Of a DNA stretch of 64,000 nt, positions 20,920 through 31,787 are shown one piece after another (the stretch's first letter is position 1; the number at the start of each line of letters is the position of its first letter). The stretch spans positions 1,550,001 to 1,614,000 of the forward strand of contig JAJGBQ010000002.1 of the NCBI GenBank assembly GCA_022457065.1, given 5' to 3'. The notes beneath the pieces are model-generated. The model did no database searches. It saw only the letters and a list, made by a program, of their open reading frames with translations, and was not told the DNA's origin. The DNA is from Curvularia sp. ZM96. Taxonomy: Eukaryota > Ascomycota > Dothideomycetes > Pleosporales > Pleosporaceae. The translations under genes and the position numbers were made by a program.

Positions 20920-23088
20920 ATGGCTGTGCGCAACACAAATCAGCCATCTTTCAACTTCTTGACTGGCGAAGAGGAGCCTACGCCCGCGTCAACAGTTGCG
21001 AAAAGAGAACCTCTGCGCGAAACCTTTCGAACCACATTGCGAGCCTCCCAGAATGCGCCGCACACGGTTGTGCCCTCCGATCCGATCAATGAAGACCTGC
21101 GCGCGCAGCTTAATACGCTACGATATGAGCTCGAGACAGCAAAGCAGGAAAAGGAGATGATGAAGCTGGAGCATGCGCAAGAACTGCGAGACGCCCAGAA
21201 CCGCGCCGATACCGACTTTCGAAAGGCCCAGCAAGTCGAGGCATCGAGTACTCAAACCGCGAAGAAATACGAGGCGCTGTCAAAGGAAATGGCCGAGCTT
21301 CAAACACGCACCGCTAATGAGCGATCAGCATTGGAACGGCGGTTGCGAGAGAGTCAAGAAAGGGCGCAATCGATACAAGAGGAGTTTGATGAGGTAAAAG
21401 AGGAATTGGCAACTTCGCAACGACAGAACGACCATAGGTACAACACCTTGCAGACCGAACACAAGAAACTCAAAGAGACCATGGAGGAAGTGCAAATAGA
21501 CCTACAATCTAAAGTCAATGCGCTACAAAACGCACAGCGGGCACTCGCAGAAAAGGAAGAGGAGGTTGGACAGAAGGAGGCGGAGATTTTGCGTCTGAAG
21601 GCCATTACAGGAGATGCAGAGACCCTGGCAGTTATCAAGAGGGAGCTCTCTGACCAGGTGGCACACATCAAGAAGCTGGAGACGTTGACAAGGGAGCAGA
21701 ATGCCGAGCTCAAGCAATACCGTAAACAACACAAAGCTATTGAAGTCGTGGAGGAGGAGAAGAGATCCCTGCAGAATAAGCTACGCATGATGGATGATCT
21801 GCAGCGGCAACTGGGTGAGGCAGAGCTGCGGAAGCAAGTTCTTGAGGAAGAGCGAGACTCTTGGACATCTTACCTGGAAGCTGAAGCCGAGACACATGGA
21901 CAAGTACTATTTGAGACACCTCAAGATCTTGCAAGGGCTTTTATCCAGGAGCGGATCGAGAGGACCGATCTTCTCAACAGGTTGGGCGAGATCAAGCCGG
22001 AACTTTCAGTCAAAGACGCGACGATACAAGCGCTCGAAGACGACAAGGCTCAACTACAAGCCGAAATTCAGCAGCTCAAGACTGTTGGAAGCACGAGTAC
22101 AGCGAACAGCGCGGATGCAAAGGCTCGTGCGCGTCTAGAGCGACAGAAGGCTTTGGCGACTAAGGAGGTTGAGTTCCTGCGCGCTCAAGTAAAAGCTTTT
22201 GACGACGAGGAACGCGAGATGCAACCTGACACATATGATGCAGCAAAGTCTGAGCGGATAAAAGAACTTGAAGGTCTCGTGGATCAATACCGCAAAGAAG
22301 TTGAGACCTTGCAAAAGGAGTTTGACAATCTCGAGAAGCCCGCTGCTGCCGCTGCAGTAACGGGTCAGAAGCGTACTCTCGATACTGACGAGAATGAAGA
22401 ACGTGTAGGCGAGCTACGACGAAAGAACCGACAACTCCAGGATGACCTTCACGCACTGCAAAAGAAGATGAAGATTGTGGAAGCAGAGTACACAGCTCAA
22501 CACTCTCAACTCAAGAAGCTGAAAGAATCATCACGCACACGTGTGCTGGAGTTGAAGTCCAACCCCACTGCCGACGCCGAAGCCCTCAAACTCAGCACCG
22601 TCCGCAACCTGCGCGAAGCCAACGCGCAGCTTCTCGATCAGCTCGAAAACGGCAAGGAATCCCCCTCCACCGTCCCGCTAGCCACCCTCGACGCAGCAAG
22701 GGACGAACTCGAAGAATTGAAGGCGCAACTCGCCTCCTCCTCTAAGAAAATCGCGCGCCTCAAACAAATCTGGACCGCGAAGTCCCTCGAGTTCCGCGAA
22801 GCAGTCGCCTCCATCCTAGGCTGGAAGCTAGACTTTATGCCCAACGGACGCGTCAAAGTCACCAGCATGTTCAAGCCTGCAGACGACGAAGGCGAGAACA
22901 GCATTGTGTTTGATGGCGAGAACGGCACTATGAAGGTCAGTGGTGGCGAGCAGAGCGTCTTCGCGAACGAGATTCGCGACCAGATTGTGTACTGGGTGGA
23001 AGGCAGGAAAGAGATTCCTTGTTTCCTCGGTGCGCTTACGCTGGAGTTTTGGGAGAGGGGTCCGGGCGGTCAGACGATGCACGGATGA
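20920..23088 (+). CDS. MAD1: Spindle assembly checkpoint protein MAD1
   Basis: This is a single exon of 722 residues, almost entirely coiled coil (heptads rich in Glu, Lys, Gln and Leu) from about residue 50 to 610. A Mad2-interaction motif of the form K/R-hydrophobic-hydrophobic...P is visible at about residues 541-549 (RVLELKSNP), followed by PTADAEAL as in known Mad1 proteins. The C-terminal domain carries the RLK motif (residues 613-615) used for Bub1 binding and a globular end (FREAVASILGWKLDF ... ALTLEFWERG). Mad1 recruits Mad2 to unattached kinetochores and starts the checkpoint. Length matches the family (650-770). Confidence 0.94.
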   Translation: MAVRNTNQPSFNFLTGEEEPTPASTVAKREPLRETFRTTLRASQNAPHTVVPSDPINEDLRAQLNTLRYELETAKQEKEMMKLEHAQELRDAQNRADTDFRKAQQVEASSTQTAKKYEALSKEMAELQTRTANERSALERRLRESQERAQSIQEEFDEVKEELATSQRQNDHRYNTLQTEHKKLKETMEEVQIDLQSKVNALQNAQRALAEKEEEVGQKEAEILRLKAITGDAETLAVIKRELSDQVAHIKKLETLTREQNAELKQYRKQHKAIEVVEEEKRSLQNKLRMMDDLQRQLGEAELRKQVLEEERDSWTSYLEAEAETHGQVLFETPQDLARAFIQERIERTDLLNRLGEIKPELSVKDATIQALEDDKAQLQAEIQQLKTVGSTSTANSADAKARARLERQKALATKEVEFLRAQVKAFDDEEREMQPDTYDAAKSERIKELEGLVDQYRKEVETLQKEFDNLEKPAAAAAVTGQKRTLDTDENEERVGELRRKNRQLQDDLHALQKKMKIVEAEYTAQHSQLKKLKESSRTRVLELKSNPTADAEALKLSTVRNLREANAQLLDQLENGKESPSTVPLATLDAARDELEELKAQLASSSKKIARLKQIWTAKSLEFREAVASILGWKLDFMPNGRVKVTSMFKPADDEGENSIVFDGENGTMKVSGGEQSVFANEIRDQIVYWVEGRKEIPCFLGALTLEFWERGPGGQTMHG

Positions 23089-23252
23089 TGATGATGAGGA
23101 AGGGGTTTCGCTGGTTTATGCTATGGCTATCTGCGTAGAAAGCTCTTTCAGTTTCGGTGCTTTATCTGATGATATCCAGGATGGTTGTTTTGTATCATTC
23201 TTCGTTGTTTTCAATATCCATTCTCTCGATAGAACCAACATGTCTGTTTTCT

Positions 23253-23804
23253 TCATACCAAACCCAATCTCCTCATTTCCCACTCTATATTCTCATTCAT
23301 AAGCACTCCCAATGTCGACGACTCCTCCCTTATCTCTCTTAATACTCGTACCTCTGTGCTTGTTCTTGCTCTCCTCCACCACCAGAAATAGCCCATGATC
23401 CAGCACCAGATGAAGGCTGTTGCGGCGAGGAAGTCGTAGCAGAGAAGTGCTATGGAGACGGGTAGCAGCCACTCTGGATCTGCGGCCTCGTGTGGATATG
23501 GGTGGTCAGCGGTGGAGGGCGTTGTGATATGTGGTGCTGGAGAGTCTAAAGCGCGATATTGTGCGAGATCAGACTGTGTATTTTCCATGGCTGTAGTAGG
23601 CGTCGCAGCGAGTGTGAGGCAATTCGTGTCTCCTGTGTGTGCGATTGTTGTTGTAGGCGATGACGCATTAAGAGCAAACGCGTAGACGGAGATTACGAGC
23701 GTGGTTGTGGTCGTTACTGTAGTGAGGTTCTCTTGTGCCAGCACGAGTATGGCGGCGTAGTGTGCGAAAAGCCAGAGTGCAAGGAGCGTGAGAAAGATGG
23801 ACAT
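23253..23804 (-). CDS. Uncharacterised membrane protein with signal peptide and one C-terminal helix
   Basis: The protein has 183 residues from the ATG at 23804. It starts with a strong hydrophobic N-terminus (FLTLLALWLFAHYAAILVLA) that is a signal peptide or anchor. A Thr-rich lumenal or extracellular segment follows with N-L-T and N-A-S sites. A long hydrophobic, Trp-rich helix region spans about residues 111-143 (WLLPVSIALLCYDFLAATAF then WCWIMGYFWWW). The tail is short, charged and cytoplasmic (RRARTSTEVRVLREIREE). I do not recognise a family. It converges with MAD1, leaving 164 bases between them. Confidence 0.6.
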   Translation of the reverse strand: MSIFLTLLALWLFAHYAAILVLAQENLTTVTTTTTLVISVYAFALNASSPTTTIAHTGDTNCLTLAATPTTAMENTQSDLAQYRALDSPAPHITTPSTADHPYPHEAADPEWLLPVSIALLCYDFLAATAFIWCWIMGYFWWWRRARTSTEVRVLREIREESSTLGVLMNENIEWEMRRLGLV

Positions 23805-24204
23805 TTCGGACTATGGATTGTATGTCGCGGGTTGTTTTGTAAGGCGTTTTGCGCTTCGTAAAGAGTGAATGGTATGTTTGGTAACGAGCGAAAGGCTGAC
23901 CGGTGATGAGCAGGTTTAGCAGCGAGTGTGTGAGAGAATGGAGGGTAGCATAAATAACAAGGCCATGGTTTAAGGAAGATCGAGTGTGGCTAATGGAACA
24001 ATAGTAAATGTGGTGCTCAATGCTGTTTGATTGTATAGAGAATGAAGACTCGGTGAAGGTGGAAAACGAGCCATTGTCTGGCCATGTAGTGAAAAATGTT
24101 ATCTCATCTATACACACAAAGAAAACTATTCGTGTTCACCTGACAAACGCCTTTAAAAAGTCCAGCTACAGCGTACATGTTTTTTGTCGTCATATCGTAG
24201 CTCA
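23805..24204. other. Intergenic, nothing further seen
   Basis: This is the upstream region of the 23.3-23.8 kb gene and the 3' flank of the SHMT gene; both genes are on the minus strand. Open frames here are short or antisense to SHMT. Confidence 0.45.
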
Positions 24205-25998
24205 TTATTGGGCCTTGTCCCATGGTAGCGCAAATGTCGCCACCCAGTCTGCAACCTCCTTCTTGAGTTCGATGATTTCGGTAATGTCTTCACCTTCACC
24301 AACGTATTCCTTGAATGCTGCGACACTAGTGGGATTCTTGCGTCCACTCTCCTCAGCCTTCTTCTTCGCTTCCTTGTCGAGCTTCTGGGTAATGCCAACC
24401 GCACGGTGTACGACATCAGCTACCCGCTTGAAATCAGAGGCTTGGAAGCCACGAGTTGTCATGGCTGGTGTACCAAGGCGCAGACCACCAGGCTTCATAG
24501 CTGATTTGTCGCCAGGAACAGTGTTCTTGTTGGACGCCACGCCAACGAGCTCAAGGATGCGCTCCACTCGTGCGCCGTCAACGCCGCGATCCTTGAGATC
24601 GACGAGGACAAGGTGGTTGTCTGTGCCGCCAGAGACGATGTTGTAGCCAAGACCGCCGTTTTCCTTCGAGTCACCAAGACGTTGTGCGAGAGCTTGTGCG
24701 TTCTCGAGCACCTGCAGCTGGTAATCCTTGAATTCTTTGGTTGAAGCCTGTTGCAGGGCTACAGCCAGAGCAGTGATGGTGTGGTTGTGGGGACCTCCCT
24801 GGTGACCCGGGAACACTGATGCATTGATAGGCCCCTCGAGGTCATACATCTCCTCTTTGCCCTTCTTGTCAACCTTTCTTACACCCTTGCGGTAGAAGAT
24901 CATGGCACCACGTGGGCCTCGCAGAGACTTGTGGGTCGTGGTGGTGACGATATCGGAGTGAGGGAATGGAGAGGGGATAACGCCGGCGGCAACGAGACCT
25001 GAAATGTGAGCCATATCTGAGAGAAGGTAGGCGCCAACTTCGTCTGCAAGCTTTCGCATGCGCTCGTATTCGATCAATCGACTGTATGCTGATGTACCGG
25101 CAACAATAACCTTGGGTCTGTACAGGTGGGCCAATTCGGCCATCTTCTCGTAGTCGATGAGGCCCGTCTTCTCATTTAGTCTGTATGGAAGGGTTTCGAA
25201 GTATTTGGAGACAGCAGAGATCTTCTTGGTTGGAGTCTGATAGCCGTGTGACAAATGACCGCCGTGGGGGAGGTCGAGACTGAGGATACGGTCGTGCGGG
25301 TTGAGGACAGCTGAGTAGGCGTAGAGGTTCGCGGGGGATCCGGAAAGAGCTGGAACACGTTTTAGCTAAACGACTCCTCTTGCTGCCGCGACTGACTCAC
25401 CCTGGACATTGACACCCCATTCTGCAGGGTTGAGACCAAAAGCCTTGAGAGCTCTCTCCTGGCATAGGCGCTCGGCCTCGTCTATGTGCTCGTTTCCTCC
25501 GTAGTATCGCGCGCCTGGATATCCTTCCGAGTACTTATCTGTCCGTCGTGTAAGCTTGTGGTGGTGTGATGGTGGTGTAGCACTTACTTTGCATAACACT
25601 GCCGAGAGCATCGAGAACCGCTTGGGAAGTAAAGTTCTCAGAGGGAATGAGGTTTATAAAGTGCTTCTGGCGATTCTTCTCCTGCAGAAGTGGTGGTGTG
25701 AGTTTAGTCGGGTTGACTTTGGCGGCTGTTTGTGATGACGGACCTTGTTGATGATTTCGAAGACTGTAGGATCAGCTTGCTCAAGATCCTGGGAGAGAAT
25801 CTAGTGTTTCTTAGCTGGCTTGGTTTCTCAACTTTTTGCTACAGTAAAACGTACTTTTTGCTGCGCATCCAACGTTGTTGTAGCGTAGCCCCGCCATTGT
25901 CGCAGTGATGTACGCGGGGCTCTGGACGCAATTGAGGCCGGAGAGCGGGAAACCAGCTGGCGCAAAGGCGCTCTGCAGGCAGGTCTGAGGGACGCCAT
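24205..25998 (-). CDS. SHM1: Serine hydroxymethyltransferase, mitochondrial form
   Basis: Five exons (25998-25855, 25800-25744, 25681-25588, 25538-25401, 25349-24205) join in phase to give 525 residues. The enzyme converts serine and tetrahydrofolate to glycine and methylene-THF. The N-terminus is Arg/Ser-rich without acidic residues (LRPACRAPLRQLVSRS...RQWRGYATTT), a typical mitochondrial presequence. PLP-enzyme landmarks: LIPSENFTS, NKYSEGYPGARYYGG, SDMAHISGLVAAG, the PLP-lysine motif TTTTHKSLRGPRG (Lys about 285) and GGLRLGTPAMTTRGF. The symbol assumes the yeast naming of the mitochondrial isozyme. Confidence 0.96.
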
Positions 25999-27307
25999 GG
26001 CGGATTGACTGTGTGCGCAGAGTGGGAGCGTGGCGCGCAATGTTATAAACGTCTGAGTGATGCAGCCGGACTCGTAGTCTCAAAGCGGCAACCAAACGAT
26101 GGGCTCCGCTTAATCACGGAAGGCGGCCGGGGCTGGGGCGCGTCGGCGCCGAGAAATCGTTTCTCCGGCGGAAAATATCAGCGCTTTCGGCTCGCGTCCT
26201 CCAGCCCTTCTTTTTCTCTTCACGTAACTAAACCCGAGATGATATGAATGCTTTGCTTCAGCTGTATCCTCACTCAACCGGCGCAAGCTGGTCGACGTGG
26301 GAGCTGCTGACACGCCCCGGCACCCACCACCTAGGGGGACGGAAATCTCTATGATCGGCCTACGTTGCGTAGATGCGTCGTGGCATCGCACAAACAGAAG
26401 CTTTGTGGCATCCGTGTATGTGCCCTTTGGCTGTTTGCTGCTGCCCACGCTTGTGTACCTGTATGTAGCATCTCAATGTGTAGCATCGAATGTAATGCTG
26501 TCATCCTACTCCATATTCTGTTCCGCCGTCTGTTGTCTATCGTAGATCGATTGTCCACGTGACCTGTTCACCACAGCTAGACAGCCTCCAACTATTTGGT
26601 TGGCATGCCATCGTCGCCTGGTAATGACCAATCTCTCGCAAAATTGGTGAAACCAGAGAACGACGGCCTGCAAACCCGCCCTACTTTTTAAAGTAGCTGC
26701 AGTTGTAACAGCTATCTATCGTCCACTATGTCGATAGCTTGTCTTTGCAAGTAGTGAATGCGTGTATAGTGTGTCGGCCACGATTTTCACTTGACATTTG
26801 ATCCAAGACCAAGTTTACTCATGCAGAACCACGTAGATCGTAGGATAACCAATCTAAAAAGAAGAGATTTCGATAGCTTCTAGTATCCTGTAGAAGAATA
26901 TGTCATACAAGAGGTGTCGTTCCAAGACTTCACCAAGAAGACGTTCTTATACTTGGCCAGGAAGAGACCAGACCATAGCCTACGGCCACGTGACCATGTG
27001 CAACGGCACAGTGGGTGAGCTTGTTTTGCTTTGCTGGTGGTGAGAGAGACATCCCACTTCTGTCACTGGAAAGAGCCAAGGCTGCTAGACGCGACACCGG
27101 AAAGCACGCGTACGATGACCGTCCCTTCCCTAAACGCGACTACCCTGGGCATACTAGCATTTTCCCCACTACACCAACTCACCTGGACATTGCCCACAAC
27201 CTCAACCTCAACCTCAACCTCAACCTCAACCTCAACCTCAACCTCAACCTCAACCTCAACCTCCACAACCAACGGCATCGGCAGCTTCACTGGCCTTTGC
27301 CTATACC
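25999..27307. other. 1.3 kb divergent intergenic region
   Basis: It lies between the SHMT start and the F-box-like gene start and should hold both promoters. Small frames at 26005-26247 and 26110-26448 overlap on opposite strands without features. A hexanucleotide repeat lies at 27197-27262, listed separately. CACGTG-type words occur, but I cannot judge them. Confidence 0.45.
27197..27262 (+). repeat. Hexanucleotide microsatellite (CAACCT)11
   Basis: Eleven perfect CAACCT units end 45 bases before the ATG of the F-box-like gene. The tract probably lies in its 5' UTR or core promoter. Because the period is a multiple of three, it reads open in every frame (for example Asn-Leu repeats), which creates spurious open frames. 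Confidence 0.97.
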
Positions 27308-28558
27308 ATGGCATCCGACGAAGAATCCTCAGATTCTCTCTCACCACCACCTCATGGTCGAGACAGCAGTCCGGAGCTCGGCAGCTCATCAAGAGTGACA
27401 ACCTACAACAAGCATACGGGCCGTCCTATTCGCAGGAGTGCGGGAAAGATCAAGAAGCTTGACGGCTACGTCAGCTTCGACGAAGACGCCGATCTACCCA
27501 CCTCAGAAGAGAGCGAGGAAGACGATGATGACGACGAGATTGGGCCACGCGGTCGAACAATCAAACAAAAAAACAACCGTTCGAAGAAACGCAAACGTGG
27601 CCCCTCACCTCCATCACCTTTCCTGAACCCTATCCTCTACGAAGAGGAGCTGGAGGAGATGACCGATCTTGAGGAGGAATGTGCTTTCCGTCGCGACACT
27701 CAGAGACCTTCACAGACGACGCTGCAATTCAACGTTCCATTGGGCTTCCATGGCCCTCTGTTCGTCAAGCTCGACTCTACCTTCATGGAAAACAACAAAG
27801 AAGATACCATGCATGAGATGAAGTCTGGCAAACCCAAGAAGGTCCGTACCGCTCTTATCGAACCGACCGAAACAGCCATCGTACGCTACAGCTACAGGGG
27901 ATTTACAGATTTGCCCCCAGAGCTGCGCAACACCATCTATCGTCATCTTTTCGCACGGAAAAACCAGGACGACATTCTCAAGATTCCGGTGATCCGCCAC
28001 GGCCCTGCCGGGGCACTTTCAAGGTCTGCCCAGTTCCTCAGGACCTGTAAGCTAGTGTACAGCGAGGGTTGCTCAGTTCTTTATGGGGAAAATACCTTCT
28101 CATTCCACCGCCATTACGCGACCCGCTGTCCCTTCTGGGAGGCTGTCCCCAAGGAGATTGGCTATCAGGATGTTCTGCATTTCCTCAGGATGATCGGTCC
28201 CGAAAACCTCCAGTATCTCCGTGATATCAAGTGGTCATTCGATGATGCCTACCCTCGCGATACGCCGTATCTCAGCTGCAACGAAGAACGCCGCTATCTC
28301 AATGACGAGTACTTGATCAGCTGTCTGCGCATCCTCCGTAACGCCAAACTCCGCAAGATCACATTGTTCTTTGGTGGTCGCAGGCAACTACAGTGCAATG
28401 ACTTTAGGTTCCTACATTATCTGGAGCAAATCAAGGCGGACGAGGTAGTACAGTCGACCGATAGGTACTATTCGTACCGTGACAAGGCTCATCCATTGGC
28501 GTGGTCAGAGATCAAGGCGGCCATGACGCGCAAGCAGAGGCTCTATGAGAAGGAATAG
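27308..28558 (+). CDS. F-box-like domain protein with acidic, basic disordered N-terminus
   Basis: This is a single exon of 416 residues. Residues 1-115 are low complexity: Ser-rich, then an acidic run (SEESEEDDDDDE) and a basic nuclear-localisation-like stretch (RSKKRKRG). From about residue 197 the text matches the fungal F-box-like/DUF7730 pattern: FTDLPPELRNTIYRHLF, then LRTCKLVYSEGCSVLYGENTFSF, and LQYLRDIKWSFDD. Such proteins often act as substrate adaptors of SCF ubiquitin ligases, but substrates are unknown. The start context ACCATGG is strong. Nuclear location is an inference from the basic cluster. Confidence 0.8.
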   Translation: MASDEESSDSLSPPPHGRDSSPELGSSSRVTTYNKHTGRPIRRSAGKIKKLDGYVSFDEDADLPTSEESEEDDDDDEIGPRGRTIKQKNNRSKKRKRGPSPPSPFLNPILYEEELEEMTDLEEECAFRRDTQRPSQTTLQFNVPLGFHGPLFVKLDSTFMENNKEDTMHEMKSGKPKKVRTALIEPTETAIVRYSYRGFTDLPPELRNTIYRHLFARKNQDDILKIPVIRHGPAGALSRSAQFLRTCKLVYSEGCSVLYGENTFSFHRHYATRCPFWEAVPKEIGYQDVLHFLRMIGPENLQYLRDIKWSFDDAYPRDTPYLSCNEERRYLNDEYLISCLRILRNAKLRKITLFFGGRRQLQCNDFRFLHYLEQIKADEVVQSTDRYYSYRDKAHPLAWSEIKAAMTRKQRLYEKE

Positions 28559-30542
28559 CGTGTGGCAAATATGATTTGTTCAAATGTCATATGTGAGGGT
28601 GATGGAGGTTTAACTGTTTCAGTCCTTTCCTGCTGCTACTAGACTTACATACAGATATCAACACAATAAATGACAAATAACTGTAGCAAATACAGCTGCT
28701 TTTAAAAGTGAAATCGCAAGTGCCAAGAATAAAGCATACAATATACAACTGTAATAACTACAATGACTTTTAACAGATTTTTGAATACTAATGACACAGT
28801 AATTAATAAGCTACTGTGGGACAGGCGCTTCTCAAGGCAGACTCTGCACATGATGCAAATTAATGTTATCTCCTCCTCGCACAAACATACATAGAATACT
28901 TATTCACAATTGCACAGAAAATATTCACAATATCCACTCTTGTGATTGGCGCAAAATAAGGAGAATTTGCTTTTTTTCTTGGGCCATTTTATTAGACTGA
29001 ACGCTCGTTCGCCGATCCGCGCTCAACGGGGCGGGCGGGTAAAATGCAAAGGAATTAAGCAAAAGAAATGAATTAACCGCTTTTTAGTATCACATTCTCT
29101 CCACTTTGCTGCAAAGCCATTGGCTGTCCTCAGCCCAGCCCTGTCCTGGTGGGCTGGGCCATGTGTGCGCCAGCCGGCCTAAACAACCGTATTCTGGTTG
29201 CACAACCGGAGACATGGGTCAGGGGGACCATGGGGGGTTAGGTACCTCTGGGTACCTTGCATAAGCGAGCCGTGGTGTTCACGTCGTGCCGTGCGGCACA
29301 GGAGATTTGGTGACCGTTAACGGTGCAATGTGGCACGGCAGATGCAGATAGTGGCGGCGCGTACGTACGACGGAGCTGTCACGAACGTCTTGGGAAGGTG
29401 GTTCAAGATTGAGTGAAGTGGGGAGTGGCGGCAGGGAGAGAGAAGATCAGCGAAGGTGATACACGTGTAGCTTTCTGTACAAGGAAGAGAAACTCTGAAT
29501 ATCACTTTGCTAATTAGTTTGCGTAGACGCTGGATGCGGAGTACGTACATTCATATTTGTTTGTTGTTAACTATGTTAAGCAAAATAAGGTTATTTGATT
29601 TGGGGCATGGGCCAAGGCAGACAACCATCAACATGCTTTCGCTTAGTACGATGCAGCAGTCCCGAGAGCGACATCCCAGATAAACGGCATTCAACAGAAA
29701 CTCTTTTTCATTTAAAGTTTTCACACCCGTGGTTCGCCGGCATTGCTTATCCGGGTTCGAGCTAAAGCGCGGAAAAGACGTTGTGGCTGGTCGTGCGAAG
29801 ATACTACTAGTCTAGGTGCTTGCTGGGTGTGGCAAGTTTGATGGTCCGTGGGATGCATGGCTTGCGAGGCTAGGAGTAGAATGTTCAGGACGGTATACGG
29901 ATAGAAGGTACGGAGTAGAGTGGGTAAGTGAAGCGAAGGACGCTAAACCAAAGATCCCCTCATCTTCCGAGCATGTGGCGATTAGCGATGTGATATATGT
30001 ATGCCCAACTATTATTCTTATCACCGTTGATTATAAAGGATCTAGAATTGATTAATCTCTGGTGGAAAGTGGTAAGCGCTGCGATTGGTGGGGCTGAAGA
30101 GCCTGAGATGCTTGTGAAAAAGGAGATAAAAGGGACTATGAAATGACGTGGCATGGCCAGGTGTTGTTTCTGTGTTTGCAAGGGCTGTGCAGGTGTCCCA
30201 CACGTTCGGATAAGATCGTGTACACGCAGAGGAAGATGTGCATCATGTATGTATGGGCGGCCCGAGGCAATCTGTTCAGGGGCAGGGAGAGCGGCAGCAT
30301 CGTGGAGAGGAAGGTTGACTTGTCTTGGATTGCGTGATACATGATTATCGTCCATGCGCCGAATGTAGACGCATCTTGGAAACCCTTTTTTGTGGGTTCA
30401 TATAGGCAAGATATTGTATCCGTGTTTCATGCGTCAGGACAGAGATCAGCGTTGTTATCGGGCCGTTCACGGCGGTGATTGCAAAACGAAGCGCTCTGGA
30501 AATGCCGTGGGCTATTCATAGCAGCCTTCATCCACGCGATTA
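28559..30542. other. 2 kb convergent intergenic region, partly AT-rich
   Basis: It lies between two convergent genes. 28,650-28,990 is clearly AT-richer than its surroundings; 29,000-29,300 turns GC-rich. Short frames on both strands have no features. I found no tRNA, inverted terminal repeats or coding remnants. Confidence 0.45.
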
Positions 30543-31787
30543 TCACGCCGCTTTTCCTTTTCGCTTTTTGAACTCGTCGATCCAGCCTGCAGCCTTATCC
30601 TTGGGTACCACGCTGATGGATACTAGACCGTCGACAACTTCTGGCTTCCCGCTTCCAAGAACCTTGCCCAGACTCATCTTCTTGCCGACCTTGATCAGTC
30701 CACCAGCTGCTGTCTCCATGTAGGCCTCGACATTGTCAACTGTGTACTCTTGCTTTTGGTCCCATGGCAGGGGGAAGATGTAGTCGAGGTGCTGCTCTAA
30801 TTTCTCCTTTTCGGAGAATGCTTTGATGAAGTCTGATTGCGAGTCCATAGGATATAGTAGTATAACGGGGAATGTCAGCGTCGACGAAGGATCCATGCTG
30901 TCCTCCAACTTGACCGCAGCGTCTTCTAGATCTGGTGCCTTGTCCGTGGTCCGTGTAAGAATGTTCCTGCTCTTCAGTGCGAGCTGCAGTGTGGCGCGCT
31001 CCGAGGCAGCTTTGGCTTCGCGCTCCTTACGCGCTTTTTCTACAGACTCTACGTACTTTCTCCGAGTCTCGATTTTGGTCTGGAGAGTTTTCAGAGGGGC
31101 ATTGGTGGGATCAACGGCCAGTCCGCGGTTGCAAGCCCATGCCGCTTCATCCAACTTGTTCAGCTCTAAGCCAGCAGTAGCTGATCTATAAAACGCTTTC
31201 ACGTTTGACGGGTTGATTTGAAGTGCTGCCACACAGTCTTGGATACATGAGCGATAGTTTTCTGCTCTGTGTTAGCAGGTTGTTTTGTGCAAAACACCAA
31301 TTTCATCCAACGGCGTGCACAACTTACTCTTCTCCAGATTGCACAACGCTCGGTTGACATACACGGCCTCGGCGATGGATTTCTCCTTGTTTGCTTCCTC
31401 TTGCTCGTCCACCTCCACGTCAATGACGTCTGGCCCTGCGGCATCTGGATCCCGGCTGGTTTGTGGGCCCTTTAGGGCTGCTATCGCCTTTGTATAGAAT
31501 TCCTTCGCATCTGACCATTGCTTTGCCCTTGCGCAGTCGTTGCCCTGCTGTCTGAAGTTTTCTGCAATCTCAGCACGGGTGCCTTCATAAGCCATGGCTT
31601 TGAGCGCCTCGAGGGCCATGTTTTCGCCACCGTCGCCATCTGTTTCATCCAGACTCGTCATGAAAAGTGGCATGCGGTTCATCTCCTTGATCAAATCATC
31701 CACGGCCTGCGACTTGACTTCAGCCATGGCGGGCGGCATATCCGCAGACGCCTGCGGCCGTGGCGCACTCTGTTCTTGTTCTGCCAT
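30543..31787 (-). CDS. CNS1: TPR Hsp90 cochaperone CNS1 (TTC4 homologue)
   Basis: Two exons (31787-31328, 31261-30543) give 392 residues. The N-terminus has the CNS1 segment (FMTSLDETDG...NMALEALKAMAYEGT). It is followed by three TPR units: EIAENFRQQGNDCARAKQW, then a unit split by the intron (AVYVNRALCNLEK/KNYRSCIQDC), then NPSNVKAFYRSATAGLELNK. A charged linker and the C-terminal wheel domain (PVILLYPMDSQSDFIKAF ... EYTVDNVEAYMET ... LGKVLGSGKP) follow. The protein binds the Hsp90 C-terminus and is essential in yeast. An Asp/Glu-rich insert lies between the first two TPR helices (PDVIDVEVDEQEE). Confidence 0.92.

Noticed and set aside
24008..24646. 212-codon plus-strand frame
   Set aside because: It lies antisense to the conserved end of serine hydroxymethyltransferase and has no domain; it is a shadow.
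27015..27462. Frames of 112-143 codons around the CAACCT tract
   Set aside because: The hexamer keeps all frames open; the text is Asn-Leu, Ser-Thr or Val-Glu repeat with no other support.
28650..28990. AT-rich patch as a RIP-mutated transposon
   Set aside because: Too short, with no coding remnant, terminal repeats or clear C-to-T bias that I can show by eye.
29740..29770. GGTTCGAGC as the B box of another tRNA
   Set aside because: No A box or acceptor-stem pairing at the right distance.
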